64,000 nt of DNA from Tretioscincus oriximinensis. Its lineage: Eukaryota > Chordata > Lepidosauria > Squamata > Gymnophthalmidae. The position numbers and the translations under genes were made by a program. Numbering within the stretch: position 1 is the first letter of the stretch; each line of letters opens with the position of its first letter. The notes under the pieces were generated by a model that was not told where the DNA came from, did not search any database, and worked only from the letters and a program-made list of their open reading frames with translations. The DNA lies in the NCBI GenBank assembly GCA_022410635.1, contig JAJVDF010000193.1, positions 1,345,551 through 1,409,550 on the forward strand, read 5' to 3'. Positions 44,476-56,924 of this stretch are shown here, piece by piece.

Positions 44476-45512
44476 TACGTGGACTTTTAAGGGTTAATGC
44501 AGAGAGGTCCTTAGTCTCATCTTGGTAGCATGTGAAACCAGTTTTCTATACTGACTCCAATCCATTTCTAAAGTATTTTGGAAATGCCTTATCTTATCTT
44601 ATCTTTGGTGTGCATTCAAAGTGGAATGAGTGTGCTAAACACAATGAACCATCTCTGAGTCACTTTTCAGATTTTTTTTTCCCCTGAATGTGAATTCAGC
44701 CTTGGGATACTAGCAGCATTGCCTCCGTGAAGGAGGAGCTTGTGAATCAGATTACATGATTATCTCTTTCTCTATGATACGAACTATGAATAGTAATCAC
44801 AGCTTATTTTTATGACATTACCAGTGAAATAAGTCCATTGTTGTTACAGTAATGCAATGGGCACTAGCCCCAGAGCTGGAGTCTGACTGGGGCCTGGCTG
44901 TGAATCCCCAGTTATATTTATCAATGGATCCTTTGGTCCTAATCCTGCAGGGACTACAGGTTCTGATTATTCAAGCCTTAGTTTAGTGATCTGCACTTCT
45001 CCCTCCAAATCCTCCCCTGGGCGATCCCTTGGTATAATAGGCTCAATCATGACATGACCCCTCCATCCCTTTCCCATCCTTCCCTCCACCCACTAAGATT
45101 CTCTGCCATTGCCTCATTTCCTGAGATCTGGCAATCTGTGTGATTTCAAGTTTGTTTGTTTAAAAAAATGCTTTGCAGGATCAGGGCCAAAGGATTAATT
45201 TTGGGGTTTGTGTGATTTCTTTTAAAAGAAACCCACATTTTTATTATTTTGAGAAGGGATGGTAGAAAGGGGTTGGGGTTTTTGTTTGTTTTTTTGCTTT
45301 CCAGGATTTTCCCCTGTTTTCCCCTTTTTGTCTGATTTTTATTTGTTTTTATTTTGCAAGATTAGGACCAAAGGATCCAATGGTTGTTTTTTGTTCGTTT
45401 GTTTTTGCTGGCAACAGCAAAGGTGATTCTTTTTTTGATTTTATAGGGTTATGATTGAAAACCACCAAATGTATGCCTCCTTTCATTTGCTGTTTTGCAA
45501 CTGGCTTCTAAT
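44476..45512. other. Intergenic DNA containing an inverted-repeat pair
   Basis: 25-bp arms at 44925-44949 and 45355-45379 are inverted copies with one mismatch (GGATCCTTTGGTCCTAATC on the left). A direct, more diverged copy lies at 45175-45197. The DNA between is T/G-rich with TTTG repeats. It may be a decayed DNA transposon. Confidence 0.4.
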
Positions 45513-45586
45513 AGAAGAAGAAGAAGGAGAAGAAGAAGGAGAAGAAGGAGAAGAAGGAGAAGAAGGAGAAGAAGGAGGAAGAAGAA
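45513..45586 (+). repeat. (GAA)n/(GAAGGA)n repeat
   Basis: A purine-only array at the tail of the tRNA SINE. It encodes Glu/Gly runs in one frame, without meaning as a protein. Confidence 0.9.
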
Positions 45587-45870
45587 CTGGGTTCTTATAC
45601 CCCACTTTTCTCACCTTTCAAAGGGACTCAAAGTGGCTTACAAGAGTATTTTTGCCTGAAGGCTTACATTCGACCTTTCCCACCAAGCTGCGATGGTTCC
45701 CATGTATCTACTTGCAGTCAGTTGCAATTTCTTGCAATTCATGCTTTCAAATAGCTGGGTTGGCTAGAGCTACAGGCTAGTGGAAGGTGCTCACCTCTCC
45801 CCATGTCCGACACAGGGCTTTGAAACCCAGTCTCCCAGATGAGAGACGGATTCCTTAGCAACTGAGTCCA
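45513..45870 (-). mobile_element. tRNA-derived SINE, second family, copy 2
   Basis: It is a close match to 16052-16362: on the plus strand CCCACTTTTCTCACCTTTCA, TGTATCTACTTGCAGTCAGT and TCCCAGATGAGAGACGGATT. The tRNA head is at the right. The A/G-rich tail at the left has expanded into a GAAGAAGGA array (45513-45586). Confidence 0.75.
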
Positions 45871-46669
45871 TCTTGAGCTTATCATATTTGCTGTCCATCA
45901 GACATACAGTATATATAACCTGGATCATTATAGGTAATCTAAAGCTGTTGCTACAGTTCCCATAATAGACTTTCTACTACATTTTCACTGTATCAAGAGA
46001 ATTATGCATTTGTGTGCAGCTTTATTTAAATATAAGTTCCAGGTATTGCATTTGCAAATAACTGTTTAGCAATTATCCTTGTAAAATAGTTCTGTACCAC
46101 TATTAAAAGTTGCCTGTGGTTTCCTTGGCATATCACTGTGTTTGTTCCATCATAACTGCAGCATCAGACATGATTTATTTATAATGACCCTTCTTCTAAA
46201 TAATCAACCCACAACTTATCATATTTAATTTAGAATGTGAAATGAAAAATTCAGGTGGGAAATGTGATTTTGTAGGGTTTGCATGGCAACATCTGCAGAT
46301 TCTAATAGAAAGCTTAGTCTGTACAGAAATCATTTCCGTGCATGTCATAAAAACACATTACAGAATTTAAGGCTGGCTTGGCGCAAACATCCCAGGCCAA
46401 GGAAGCAGTAGGTGACCTGAAACATGCTGGGAACAATCCGGAAACATCCTACCCTACTTTGAGACCAGGAACAAAAGTACCTCAGTCCTGATTTACAAGT
46501 TTTAGATAGTGAGTTATGTAGCAGAATTGGTGGGCGAAAGGGCACCATGTTGAGAACAGGTGAATGTTTTGCATACTTCTGCTTGAGAGTGCCCAGGTGC
46601 AATTGGTTTTTCCAACCCATTGGAAGTGTATAATTTTGCTTAATATCAAAATATAAACAAGCTTGTCAA
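45871..46669. other. Intergenic DNA, no feature recognised
   Basis: Around 46575-46600, GTGCCCAGGTGCAATTGGTT resembles CR1 3' UTR, too short to call. The rest is unassigned. Confidence 0.35.
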
Positions 46670-46850
46670 TACAGGTGAAACCCCGTTATAACAAACTCCA
46701 AGGGACTGAGTAAATTGGTTTGCTATAATGAAATTTTGTTATAACAAAACCCATTGTAACCAAAATTATTATTACGGGACTTTCAAATTTGTTTGTTATA
46801 TCACAAATGTTATTATATAGGAGCTCTGTATATCGCAATTCCACCTATAT
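46670..46850. mobile_element. Tigger/pogo-like DNA transposon fossil
   Basis: The start AGGTGAAACCCCGTTATAAC and repeated words such as TTGTTATAACAAAACCC and ACGGGACTTTCAAATTTG recall the end regions of pogo/Tigger-type MITEs built on GTTATAAC. The right end (TTATATAGGAGCTCTGTA) is a weak inverted match. No transposase is left. Confidence 0.4.
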
Positions 46851-47054
46851 ACCATAACTTTGAACCTTCTACAGGAAATCTACAATTTCTGCTCTAGTGC
46901 TCTACTTTGGGAAACTACCGTGGGATCTCACTCACATCCATGGCAATTGATGGCCACAGGAACTCCCTGGGACATGATTGTCAAATGAGTGGGTCACACA
47001 TCCACAAGTGATCCTGCTTAGACCAGGGAAAAAACCTATTCTGAGGGTGTTTGC

Positions 47055-47392
47055 AGTCATAAGAACATAAGAGGAGCCCTACTGGATTGGGTTGGAACCC
47101 ATCTGATCTAGAATTCTGACTCACACAGTGGCCCACCAATTGCACCTGGGCAGTTTGGAACAGAAGAAAGCAAAATCTTCACCTGCTCCAGATGCCCTGC
47201 AAATGCTATTTCAAGAATACCGCCTATAGCTAAATCTTAGAAGCAGCATCAAGACATCCATCCTAGTAGCTATTTATACCCTTGGTGGCCATGAACTTGT
47301 CTAATCCTCTCTTCAGGCCATGAAGGCTGTTAGCTACTACCCCCTCTTCTGGAAGTAAATTCCAAAGGCCGATGACCCTCTGTATTAGTAAA
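47055..47392 (-). mobile_element. CR1 LINE 3' end
   Basis: AGTCATAAGAACATAAGAGG, CCCACCAATTGCACCTGGGC, CTTGTCTAATCCTCTCTTC and GGAAGTAAATTCCAAAGGCC follow the CR1 order. It is truncated near 47392. Confidence 0.8.
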
Positions 47393-48589
47393 TAAGTATT
47401 AGTCACTTTCTAACTAAGCATTAAAACATGGCAGCTTTATAAACTGGCAGCTTTCCATTTTTTTTAGCTAAAATACAAATGCACATTGAATTTAACATTA
47501 TCACACCTCCTGTAAAACATGCTACTAGATTAAGAATATCATCTGATAGCCTTTGCCTGTGTTAAGTGCAATGAATCAAGCTTTGATCTGACAGGTCTGT
47601 GCTAGATCAAAGCCCAATTCTCCACTTTGAGATAGAGGCAATCAGCTAATAGCCGCTAACTTCCACAACTCAGATCAAGCAAAGCTGTCTGCAACTCAAA
47701 AGAAATGTTGTGTATATCTACCATGGAAGTGTCATCTGTCAACATCTTCTGGCTGTCTTCTGGGTTCAAAGATACTATGAAAATATTTAAATTGTGCAGC
47801 AACAAACCCAATGAATAGCATATCAGAAACACATTTCTTCCAATAGCCAAGACTCAGGAGAAGTGCTAGATTATTGATATACCTTGACTTATTTGCAGAT
47901 TTCATTGGTCTGCAATATTCTATAGTTCTAGCCCTATCTCCAGTGTAGACCCCAAAGTATACTTATGAGAGAATTTATTATTGTCTCTTCATTAGAATTC
48001 CTTTATGAGATTCCCAGGAAAAGGTCTTGTCTCCCATGCTTTTTAACACTATATGAAGCTGCTTGGCTTCATTAGGAGATTTGGAACCAGTATGTGGATG
48101 ACACCCTGCACCTGAAGAAAATGAAGGATTAAGTACAGTACAGTAGATTGAAACTTAACCTAGACATACATAAACCTTCATAGTGTTGCCAATGATTAGT
48201 AGGATGGCTATTGTGAGTCACCTATCCATAAGACATAGACTGCAGTGCAAGGCAGGGAGGAAGTCAGAGAGAAGGAAGAACTGGCATGCACATGTGCTTC
48301 CCCTATCTCTTTCCCACCCCACTAGCCCGTGAAAAGCACACCTTAGGGAATTTGCTTATGGGTGGGGGTGAAGGAGAATTTGCTTATTTGGGGGGGGGGG
48401 TTTCACCACTAAATCAGTAGCAAAGTACCCTCTGGAAAAACTGAGATACTGGATCTTCCGCTCCTCATCACAACTATTTGCCCCCTTTAATGTCAGACAA
48501 AATATGTTATTTTGACATAAAATTTAAATGCCTAGATGCAGTCATAAAATTTGTCCTAAAATGTTGAATTGGAGAAGTTGGGAAGCATC
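47393..48589. other. Intergenic DNA, no feature recognised
   Basis: A run of ten or more G lies at 48390-48402. Nothing else recognised. Confidence 0.4.
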
Positions 48590-49130
48590 CTGTTCTGGGC
48601 AGTGCTGCATTCCATGGAAGGCTCAGGTGAAAGATCTGGGATCCTTCTGGGTCCATGCATGTCCCTAAGAGCATCTGTGGTCAGATTCCCTCTCACTAGA
48701 CAATTGAATGCCATTCTTTAATGTGACCCCTGCTTTGTGATCAGAATGCACTGCCCTTGGAAACAGTTTGAAGACTACAGTTAGTACAAAATATGTTAAC
48801 TAAGGTTGTGACAAGCATTGCTATATCTGTTCTTTAAGAGCAGCTTCCCATTGATTGCCATGTTGAGTGTTGGCTAGTTCCTAGCCTTTAGTTGAAGTAA
48901 CAGCTATTCCTGTCTTCGCTTTCAGGCACTATTGTTTTTAATGTTAATTCTGTTATTATTATTAATTGCCCATAGACCTTCAGATGTAGGGCAGGATAAA
49001 ATGCAAATAAATAATAAATAAATAAATAAAATCTATATAACTTAGGACCAAAATATCTGAAAAAGGCAAGACCGCCCTTCCTTTTATCTGTATCTTCTAT
49101 CTGTATCTTCTCTTGAGAGGTTTTATGGGA
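48590..49130 (+). mobile_element. L2 LINE, decayed, with a nested tail element
   Basis: Broken plus frames recall the L2 RT C-terminal region: LGSFWVHACP-like, ALPLETV..RLQLVQNM (about 48750-48800), LPIDCHVECWL (about 48845-48880), then after an interruption ITLGPKYLKKAR (about 49037-49072), matching HNLGPKYLKERL at 36358. The interruption (48893-49030) ends in an L2/SINE-type tail. Confidence 0.55.
48893..49030 (+). mobile_element. L2/SINE-tailed insert within L2
   Basis: It ends with GCCCATAGACCTTCAGATGT, AGGGCAGGATAAAATGCAA and AAATAAATAATAAATAAATA. The L2 coding similarity stops before it and resumes after it. Its head is not recognisable and no target duplication was seen. Confidence 0.45.
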
Positions 49131-49194
49131 TAACAACTAAAAGGTAGAAATTCTCCAAAGTCACACCTTGTTAAGCAATAGTGGCCCACATGAA

Positions 49195-49475
49195 AGTAAT
49201 CTCTTTCATCTGAGAAATCCGGTTTCGTGGCCCTATGTCAGACATGGAGAAGGGTGAGCGCTTTCTATTAGCCTGCAGCTCTAGTAGAGCTATTCGAAAG
49301 CAAGAATTGCAAGAAATTGCAACAGACTATGACTAGATAAATGAGAACCATTATAGCATGGTGGGGTAGATCGAATGTAGAGTCTTTGGGCAAAAAATAA
49401 CCTTGTAAGCCACTTTGAATCCCTTCAGGTGACAAAAGCAGAGTATAAAAATCCAGTTTTTCTTCTTCTTTATAT
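49195..49475 (+). mobile_element. tRNA-derived SINE, second family, copy 3
   Basis: Plus-strand orientation: TCATCTGAGAAATCCGGTTT (tRNA T-arm area), CCTATGTCAGACATGGAGA, GAATTGCAAGAAATTGCAAC, CTTGTAAGCCACTTTGAATC and a final TTTTTCTTCTTC tail. The A box is cut off. Confidence 0.65.
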
Positions 49476-51479
49476 TTACTTCAATCACTTTAAAATTTGG
49501 TTTTATTTAAACTGCAGTTGGACTATGGGGATAGAATTAAAATAGCTTTATTTTGAAATACAATTTGCAAAACTACAGTAAGTTTTCCAGACCTTAACTT
49601 GCATTTAGAGGAACAGGACAGATGTGCATCACTTGCTTCACTATGAACTTGTACATGTATGTTGTTATGTATTCTTTGAGAATTAAAAACAATCCATCTG
49701 TCACCTATAGTCATTTAGAGCCATAATCAGTAAGTTACCAGTGTGCCAGCATTATCAATAAAACAGAAGGCTGATTTTCAAAGCAAACACCAAGAGTTGA
49801 GTGAGTTTTCAAGATCAATGGAATACTGATGCTAAACAGATAAGGCAATATTATATTAACACTTCTATTCAGAGGATTTCCATTTTCCTTGTTCTTTTTT
49901 TTAAAAAGACTTAAAGGTTTATTTATAATATTTGCAACTTAATTTTTATGAGCTGTTTAAGAGGCCATACCTCATGCTCCTCATTTTCATTTCCTCTTAA
50001 CAACAATTCACAAGATCAATCCTAGACATTCAGATTCAATACTCTAATGACAGCATCAAATTATGTCTGTTTTCCAAGAGCATCTTTCTAATTTTTGTTG
50101 CTTTCTTTTAGTAAATACAGTAAGTACTACAATCAGACCAGAGCTAGCTTCATGGGTGGTACAGAAGCAACTGCCTTCAGAAAAACTGAAACAGAGCATA
50201 AGTTGACTAGAATTCTGTAGCTGCCGATATACTGCAGTATTTTGCTGATGGTCTACTTTCCAAGAATATATGATATCTCCCAACAAGCTTAGATTACACC
50301 AGTGTGCAGGAACGAGGCTCCTACTACTTATATACCAGCCAGTTTTAACTTACTAGAACTGCCCTTGGGTTATCCCATCTTAACTAATAGAGGAAAGGGC
50401 TAGGAAAATGGGATTATGATCTGAGCAACTGGCTGTGGCTGGATGCTGCCAATTTTAGTATCTACTTTCCGCCACCCATGTAACCCATTCTAGTCTGTTT
50501 GAATGCAGGCTCCTTGGTTTTGAACAGACTATAATCAATACACTTCTTCATGTTTTCACCATGTTAGTCCTTCTTGGAGAGTGCGATTGTCTTAATCAGT
50601 AATAAAGCAACAGCCTGGAAAGCAGAAATTCAAGATTTGATTCGTAGAATATCCCACAAAAGAGGAAACCTTACACCGCTTCTCAGTCTGTCAAGAAATA
50701 ACAAGTGATGAGACCACTTAATTGCTAGGAATTGAATACACAACACTTAATGATACTGAACAGGGAGACCTTGTTAAATGGTATAGTTTTGTATTGTATG
50801 AATCGCTAGATGGACCACAAAATTTTGAAAAGTCTTGAAGGGAGATTTGGTTACAATGTGCTGCATCCATGTTGTATCCATTTGAAGTTCATGCCATCAT
50901 TCAGTAGTAAATCAGACATGAATAAAAATGCACCTTGTTTTTAAAAAAACGAAATAGAAGTCTGGTAGCATCTATATTTAGGCTTCTGAAATAAGTGCTT
51001 TGTCAGCCACTTTGGAAAGACAGCAATGTTCCTAACATGGAATCAAGATATTCAAGCTTTTTCATTTCTATGGTCACAGTTTTTACCCTAGTTAGAATAA
51101 ATAATGTCACAACATTCCTAACCATGCTGATAAACTTATGAGCCTTTCTATCTCATATATTCCTGAAAAGAAAGTGAGATTCAATATTCGCCTTTCCTGC
51201 TACAAATTATTTTTAAGTTAATGAACACTTTAATACCATGTAAATATAAATTAATGAAACTGAAAGTTAAATCTGTCACTACTCTCATTTATGCATACCA
51301 ATTGCCACAAGAAGCAGCAAAAAGAATATATTAACACATTATTCAAAAAATAATATTTAAAAAAATCTTCATACTGTGTCCAAGAGCAGAAGCACGCATG
51401 CCTCATATATACCTACAGTAAATTGTATCCAGACATAATATAGCTAGTCCAGTATAAGCGTAGCTATTCCTTTTTTGTG
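49476..51479. other. Intergenic DNA, no feature recognised
   Basis: About 2 kb of unique-looking AT-rich DNA. Short frames only. Confidence 0.4.
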
Positions 51480-53100
51480 GAGTAGTTTTAATGTGGAAAA
51501 AGATTATATGCGTGGCCAAGCCAAAAATGGACTTTAATTACTAAAGCAAGAGCCTTTAAGATGACGATGCTCCCAAAATTCCTATACTTATTTCAAACAA
51601 TACCAGGATTGATCCCTCAAACAATGTTTAAGGAATGGGAAAAAGAAATAAAAAAATGGGCTCTACAGGATATGATGAGAAGAATTCCCAAAAGAACTTT
51701 TTTCTCAAATTACGAGGAAGTAGGATGGGGATTTCCCTGCTTACAATCATATTGGGAATCCTTTCAAATATTGAAGGCAATAGATTTGGAATTTAGAGAA
51801 GAATATAAGGTAGTGAACTTGGAGCTATCGTTAAATGATATGGCAAATTTTTCTTTAATGGAGGATAAAATCCCAAGGCAAAAAATTAAAAATTGGTTAC
51901 CACCAATGGAGGCAACATGGAAAGTATGGCATCAGCTCCAAAGGAAATTTCGAACGGACTCATACAAAACTGCCTCTCTCAAGATTATCAATAAGAATGG
52001 GGAAGAAAATTTAGCAAGATATTTAAAAATGTTGAAAAAGAAAGGAATAAGAAAATTACAAGACTTATATGATCAGAGAGGGATACCACTGAGAATTGAG
52101 AGACTAAGGGAACTGAGAGAAACACCACTACAATGAATAACAGAGGCAGCAGCATATAATTTTATAAATAAGCCAATAATAATTCAAAAAATGAGAGGGG
52201 AAAAATCGGATTTTGAAATAATAGTAAATAAGAAAATACAAGGGGAAAAATCCTTAGTGGAAGTATTAATTATTAAAGAGAGATATAAAATTTTTGAAAG
52301 TATAAAACAAAGGTGGTTACAGGAAATAAATATGACAGAGGAACAATGGGATAATTGGAGGAAAGAGTTAATAGTAATTAATTACAATAAATTCAGAGAA
52401 GTAGAATTGAAATTAATGACTAAATGGTATAGAACTCCAAATCAGTTAGCGTATATGCTCAATATATCGCCTTTATGTTGGCATTGTGGGAATGATGTGG
52501 GAAATCATGTACATATGTGGTTTGAATGCAGTGAAGTGAAGAATTTTGGGGATGAAATAATTCAGGAATTGACTGATATACTACAAGGGAATATCCCGAG
52601 AACGAAGGAGGTTCTTATTGGTAATATGACCACAGGAAGAATTTCAAGAGAGAACGCATACATATTGAAGCAGGGAATAAGAGCAGCACATATTTTAATT
52701 GCAAAAGGATGGAAGGAAAAAGATAAGTGGATGAAAGAGGGNTGGTATGATTATATGTCGGAAATTGTACTTTTTGACTATTTAAGGGAAAGGAGGTTAA
52801 AAAGATTAGGTATTACAATATGCCCAGAATGGGCGGTAAAATGGAGGACTTTTATCTCCTATGTGATATTTTATAAAATTGATTCACCGATGGCACATAC
52901 AATTTATCTGATTTTGGATTTAAAGAGATTAACTTGATACCCTATGATAACCTTGAGCCATGGGGGGAGGGGAGGGAGGGTGCAGGANGTGGGAGGGGGG
53001 CATTACATTGTATGACTTATTATAATGTATGAACTGTGTGGTTCCATTTATATGTGTGTACTTTGTATAAATGTCATACAAAATCAATAAATATATAAAA
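51480..53100 (+). mobile_element. 5'-truncated L1-clade LINE
   Basis: It begins inside ORF2, after RT, near 51480 (KWTLITKARAFKMTML in the frame joining 51561). It contains the whole C-terminal part, a 3' UTR with a G-rich stretch (52960-53000), then AATCAATAAATATATAAAA and a short A tail. It differs clearly from the L1 at 24442, so two L1 lineages were active. The 12 bases after the tail (53101-53112) also occur inside the element at 52118-52129. Confidence 0.85.
51561..52937 (+). pseudogene. L1 ORF2 C-terminal domain with one in-frame stop
   Basis: Two frames, 51561-52136 and 52191-52937, are in the same register, separated only by a TGA at 52134. Shared blocks with the other L1 are PKFLYLFQTIPGLIP, VGWGFPCLQSYWE, LYDQRGIPL, MRGEKSDFE and KWYRTPNQLAYM. 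The zinc-knuckle part is CWHCGNDVGNHVHMWFEC (from 52476), here CX2C in place of CX3C. One N sits at 52742. Apart from the stop the coding text is well kept, so insertion is not ancient. Without RT it is non-functional. Confidence 0.85.
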
Positions 53101-53112
53101 AGAAACACCACT

Positions 53113-53490
53113 GAGGCTGTGTGCACATGACGGCTTTAAAACTGCTACAAAGCTATATTCTGGAGTACAGCAATTGCATGTCCTGTATATTCCGTGATCA
53201 ATGCCACAGTTCCATAATATCGCTCATTGATCTCGTGGCAGTGCAGGCCGAGATATTTTTTTAATTCGCAACAGCCAATAGAAACAACTGCTGCATTCTT
53301 GCTTGTTTAAACATCTCACATCGAATTTGTGCACATGCATACACACGCGAGAGTATGGGGGTCCTCCAGAATGATGTCCGAATATCCCAGCAATAGTTTA
53401 TTCCAGGGAAAATGGTGTTTATTACAGGTCGACTTCTGAAAAACGCACTCTGAACAAGATAGAAAAATGCTGTGTGAATGCAGCCTGGGT
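53113..53490. mobile_element. Possible DNA-transposon MITE, weak
   Basis: GAGGCTGTGTGCACATGACG at the left and GCTGTGTGAATGCAGCCTGG at the right form a loose inverted pair. The left end is similar to CAGGCTGTGTGCACACAGC at 23613. No target duplication found. Confidence is low. Confidence 0.3.
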
Positions 53491-54017
53491 GTCTATACGG
53501 AGAATCAACACACTAGATTCCTAACAAGACTTAAAATCAAAGTCAAATTAAAATCAAAAGGACCATCAGTGTCTACACAGCAACACAAATTTGATTTTAC
53601 TGCTGGATAATGTCCAAAAACTAAATCCATAATATCAGTATTTTATGGTGAAACAATGTTCCATTTACATTATACATGTAGGGCGCTACAGGGAAGAACT
53701 GGAGGTAAACTCTTAATAAAACTCTTGCCTGGGTGCAGCTTTAGACAACTTTCTTCAAGTCGATACCCCTAAATGACAACTTTCATTATTTCAATATGCT
53801 GCCTTCAGACGTTGAAATGTACAGAGGAACATAGGCCACTCCAAACTCAGTGTATTTATAAGGTGAATTATACATAGAAAGGATGTTTTATCACAGTGTG
53901 GTCTGTAAGGTGAATTATATACAGAAAATGTTTTACACTGAGAACCCAGATAATTTACATTCAATGATGAAAGGGAGGGAACCTGTGACTGAGTGAAATA
54001 CAGGTAATAGCTACCAC
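53491..54017. other. Intergenic DNA, no feature recognised
   Basis: A near-duplicate pair AAGGTGAATTATA..A.AGAAA occurs at 53860 and 53909. Nothing else recognised. Confidence 0.4.
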
Positions 54018-54350
54018 TAAAAGGAGAAAGAGAGGGAAAGAAAAGAGAGATTAAGGAGAGGAAGAGACTGAATGATTAAGGAGCAAGGAATGGATAGATG
54101 AGAGAGAGAGGGATGAGAGATAGGAGTGGAATGAAAGAAGGAAGTCAGAGGAAAAAGGAAGAGAGAGCTAAGGCCTGCCATTTCTCCTATGAGCTGCAGT
54201 CTGACATCAGCTTTTTTACCCCAGTCTGGGAACTTCTCCTTCCATTTTCCTTTCTATATCTTCCCATCTTACCTTCTTCATTATCCTCTTCTCCTTCCTC
54301 CTCTTCCTCCATCCCTTTACCTTCCTCTGTCTCCTCCTCCCTAAATCCCG
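54018..54350. repeat. Purine tract followed by pyrimidine tract
   Basis: 54018-54170 is almost all A/G. 54228-54348 is almost all C/T. About 60 mixed bases separate them. The 181-codon frame through this area (54098-54643) is charged and then Pro/Ser-rich, as expected from base composition, so I do not call a gene. Confidence 0.8.
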
Positions 54351-56924
54351 ATGGGCAGTACCTGTCCTTCCCCCAATCCACCCCATCTTACTTTTGGTCC
54401 TCCTCCCTCTTGCTATTGCAGAGCCCTCCAGGCACCCACTACCAGCAGCTGGACTTCCGCGACCACAGTGAGATGTGCCATAATAGTAGAGGATCATCAG
54501 TCAATCGGTCAAGCTCTTGTGGTGGATGCTGGGAGCCATGTGGGAGCGCCAAAATCTTCTTGGCAGTTGGTGCTGTTGTCCTCTTGAGATCTTACAGGCA
54601 GCACCATGCAATATCTAAGTATGTGAAGCCAGAACTGCAATGACTGAAAGTCCACAATACCTGTAAAATGTATGACATAGCCACTCATAAGGATGCTGCC
54701 AGTCTTCACTATATGCCTGATGTGCTTGGGATGGAGAGTGAGGCTACTGTCTGGGCGCTACCCAGAGAAGGCCCTTTATGTGTTTCCACGTCCCTGATAG
54801 AAGCAGTGCTGCCAAGAGGACCTTTTTCATCAAGGTTTGTTGAGATCTGATTTTGAAATGCTGGAAGACGTTCTCCAAAACAAGAGACCACTATTTGAGT
54901 CAGCGGGAAAAAGCAAAAATAAATAAATAATAATAATGCTACAACTTAAATGGATGTGTAAAAGAGGAAAAAAATTGCAGTTTAGCTTATGCCTGTAATG
55001 TCTGCTGAAATTTCCTCCATGACACATCTATTGGGGATGTAATACTGCTGTCCTGCTTTTGCCTGGTAACCCTAATCATTGTATTGCCACCAATAAACCC
55101 AACTGTGCTAGGAGCAATACCTTTTGGTTGGATTTTCTATCTTCTGAAGTTAACCATCCAGTAACAAAATGAATGACTGTGTATTGTTCCACCTCTAACC
55201 CAAGAAAAGAATTCAGGTAGAACTGTCTCTATAAGAACTGTCTCTACAAGGGAGCTTAAGCCATCGTAGAGATTAGAATTGTCAGCATTTTTCATTTATT
55301 ACTTTATAATTGTTTGGAAAAGCTGATCTGCCTTGAAGCACCAGAAGCAATTAACTCGCAGCATATGCTAATAGCTTGACACTTTGGCGAAAAGGTTGGA
55401 GGGAAATCAAAAAGTTTTGAAAATAATCTCAGAAAACAAAACCAGCATGGACATTGTAGGGATTTATTTTAAAGAATGATTACTCCTCATTGCTATCATG
55501 CCTATATAAATCCTCTGAAACAAAGGTGTTTCTGGTAGAACTGCGGATATTTTCTAAAACCACTGTGGACTGACCTAATTAAAGCAGGTTGATTGGGTTT
55601 TTTTAAAAAAAAATGATGCTCAGACAGGCTCATTACAAAAGGGCACCTGAGTGCTAGGATAATGGAAACATGCTTATTTAGAAAGCAGGAGAGTACATGA
55701 AATGGCTTTATAAAAACAAAGAGAGAGTTTTAAAGCCGAGCGCAATCGATGCGAACTGTAAGATACTGCTTTAGGTCAGAAGGCCATGGCAAAATTTCCA
55801 GCACCATTCCATTCTGTAAAAACCTGAATGGGATTAAAAGTAACATCTTTGTGCCACAACTCAACCTCTTTCTAGGACCACTGCAAAACATATTATTCTT
55901 GTCAGGATAAAATAAAACCTTTTACTTTATTTCAATTGGGATTTTCTGTTGTGTAAACTTGCAAAAAAAAGTTGGGGGAAACAATGTCATTGTCTGCATG
56001 TTTCTAACTGGCATTTCCTTGACAGGACTCATGAATAGCTTGAAAGATCAGGTTTGCCCTCATGCTAATCTCTATGTGCTTGTGAGTTTGACAGTGGTGC
56101 AAGGCTGGGTGGGTGGGGACGGGAGCTGTCAGTCCTTGTTAATGCTGATATGGTTGTAACAAGAATGGGGCCTTGTTGTTTCTTTTCAGCATGGGCTTCA
56201 TTTTCTGTTCTTCTTTACTGTATCAGAATGATGTTCTTAAGGATGACTACTTACACATAAATCTTTGGCATGGTCCCTCGAGCAGTACTTGCAAGCTGGC
56301 ACACTTTGCATTTTTCCAGAACATCTCAAAACAGAGAGTAAAATTAATGTACCTGTCCGTTGTCTAAGAAATTGGCAGAGGAATTTTAAAAGAGTAGTGA
56401 AAAAACAGGCATTATCACACAGCAACTGACTGACATATCGTAGACGAGAGAGAGAATTTCTCCTGTAAATATTTACATCTCTTTTATATTCAAACTGCAC
56501 AGGTTCCAAAGCTTTGAGCTTCTCTGCCTTTAAGCCATGCCTATGCCTGTTTGCACTTATTGGCTGTAATCAACTTCAGTTATTGTGGGTTTGCTTGATC
56601 CGGATGGGCTGCAGAAATGCATGTTTGCATGAAGGGGGCTAATCCACATTGGAACTGACTTAAGCCTCTCTTCAGTCATATAAGGATACTGCTCTGCCTA
56701 AAGTACAAGCACAAATCACTGTGCTGGGATTTACCCATGTCCATATTCAGTCACAGACAGGCAGGGTCATTCTCTACTAGTTATTCATTTTAGGGAAGTA
56801 TTACAACAATAATTGTAAGCTGTTATTACAGCTGCATCCAACCAGGGTCTATAATCTGCTTGGAAGTCAAATTTCTGTTGCATTTTCCTCTTCAGTTATA
56901 TAAAATGGCAGCCTGTGGGTTTAA
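54351..56924. other. Intergenic DNA, no feature recognised
   Basis: About 2.6 kb without recognised repeats. 55260-55560 has mixed composition with ATGCTAAT (POU-like) and AT-rich homeobox-like words and could be conserved non-coding sequence; unproven. Confidence 0.35.

Noticed and set aside
54098..54643. 181-codon open frame
   Set aside because: The first half is a translated purine tract and the next part a pyrimidine tract. There is no domain and overlapping frames are equally open.
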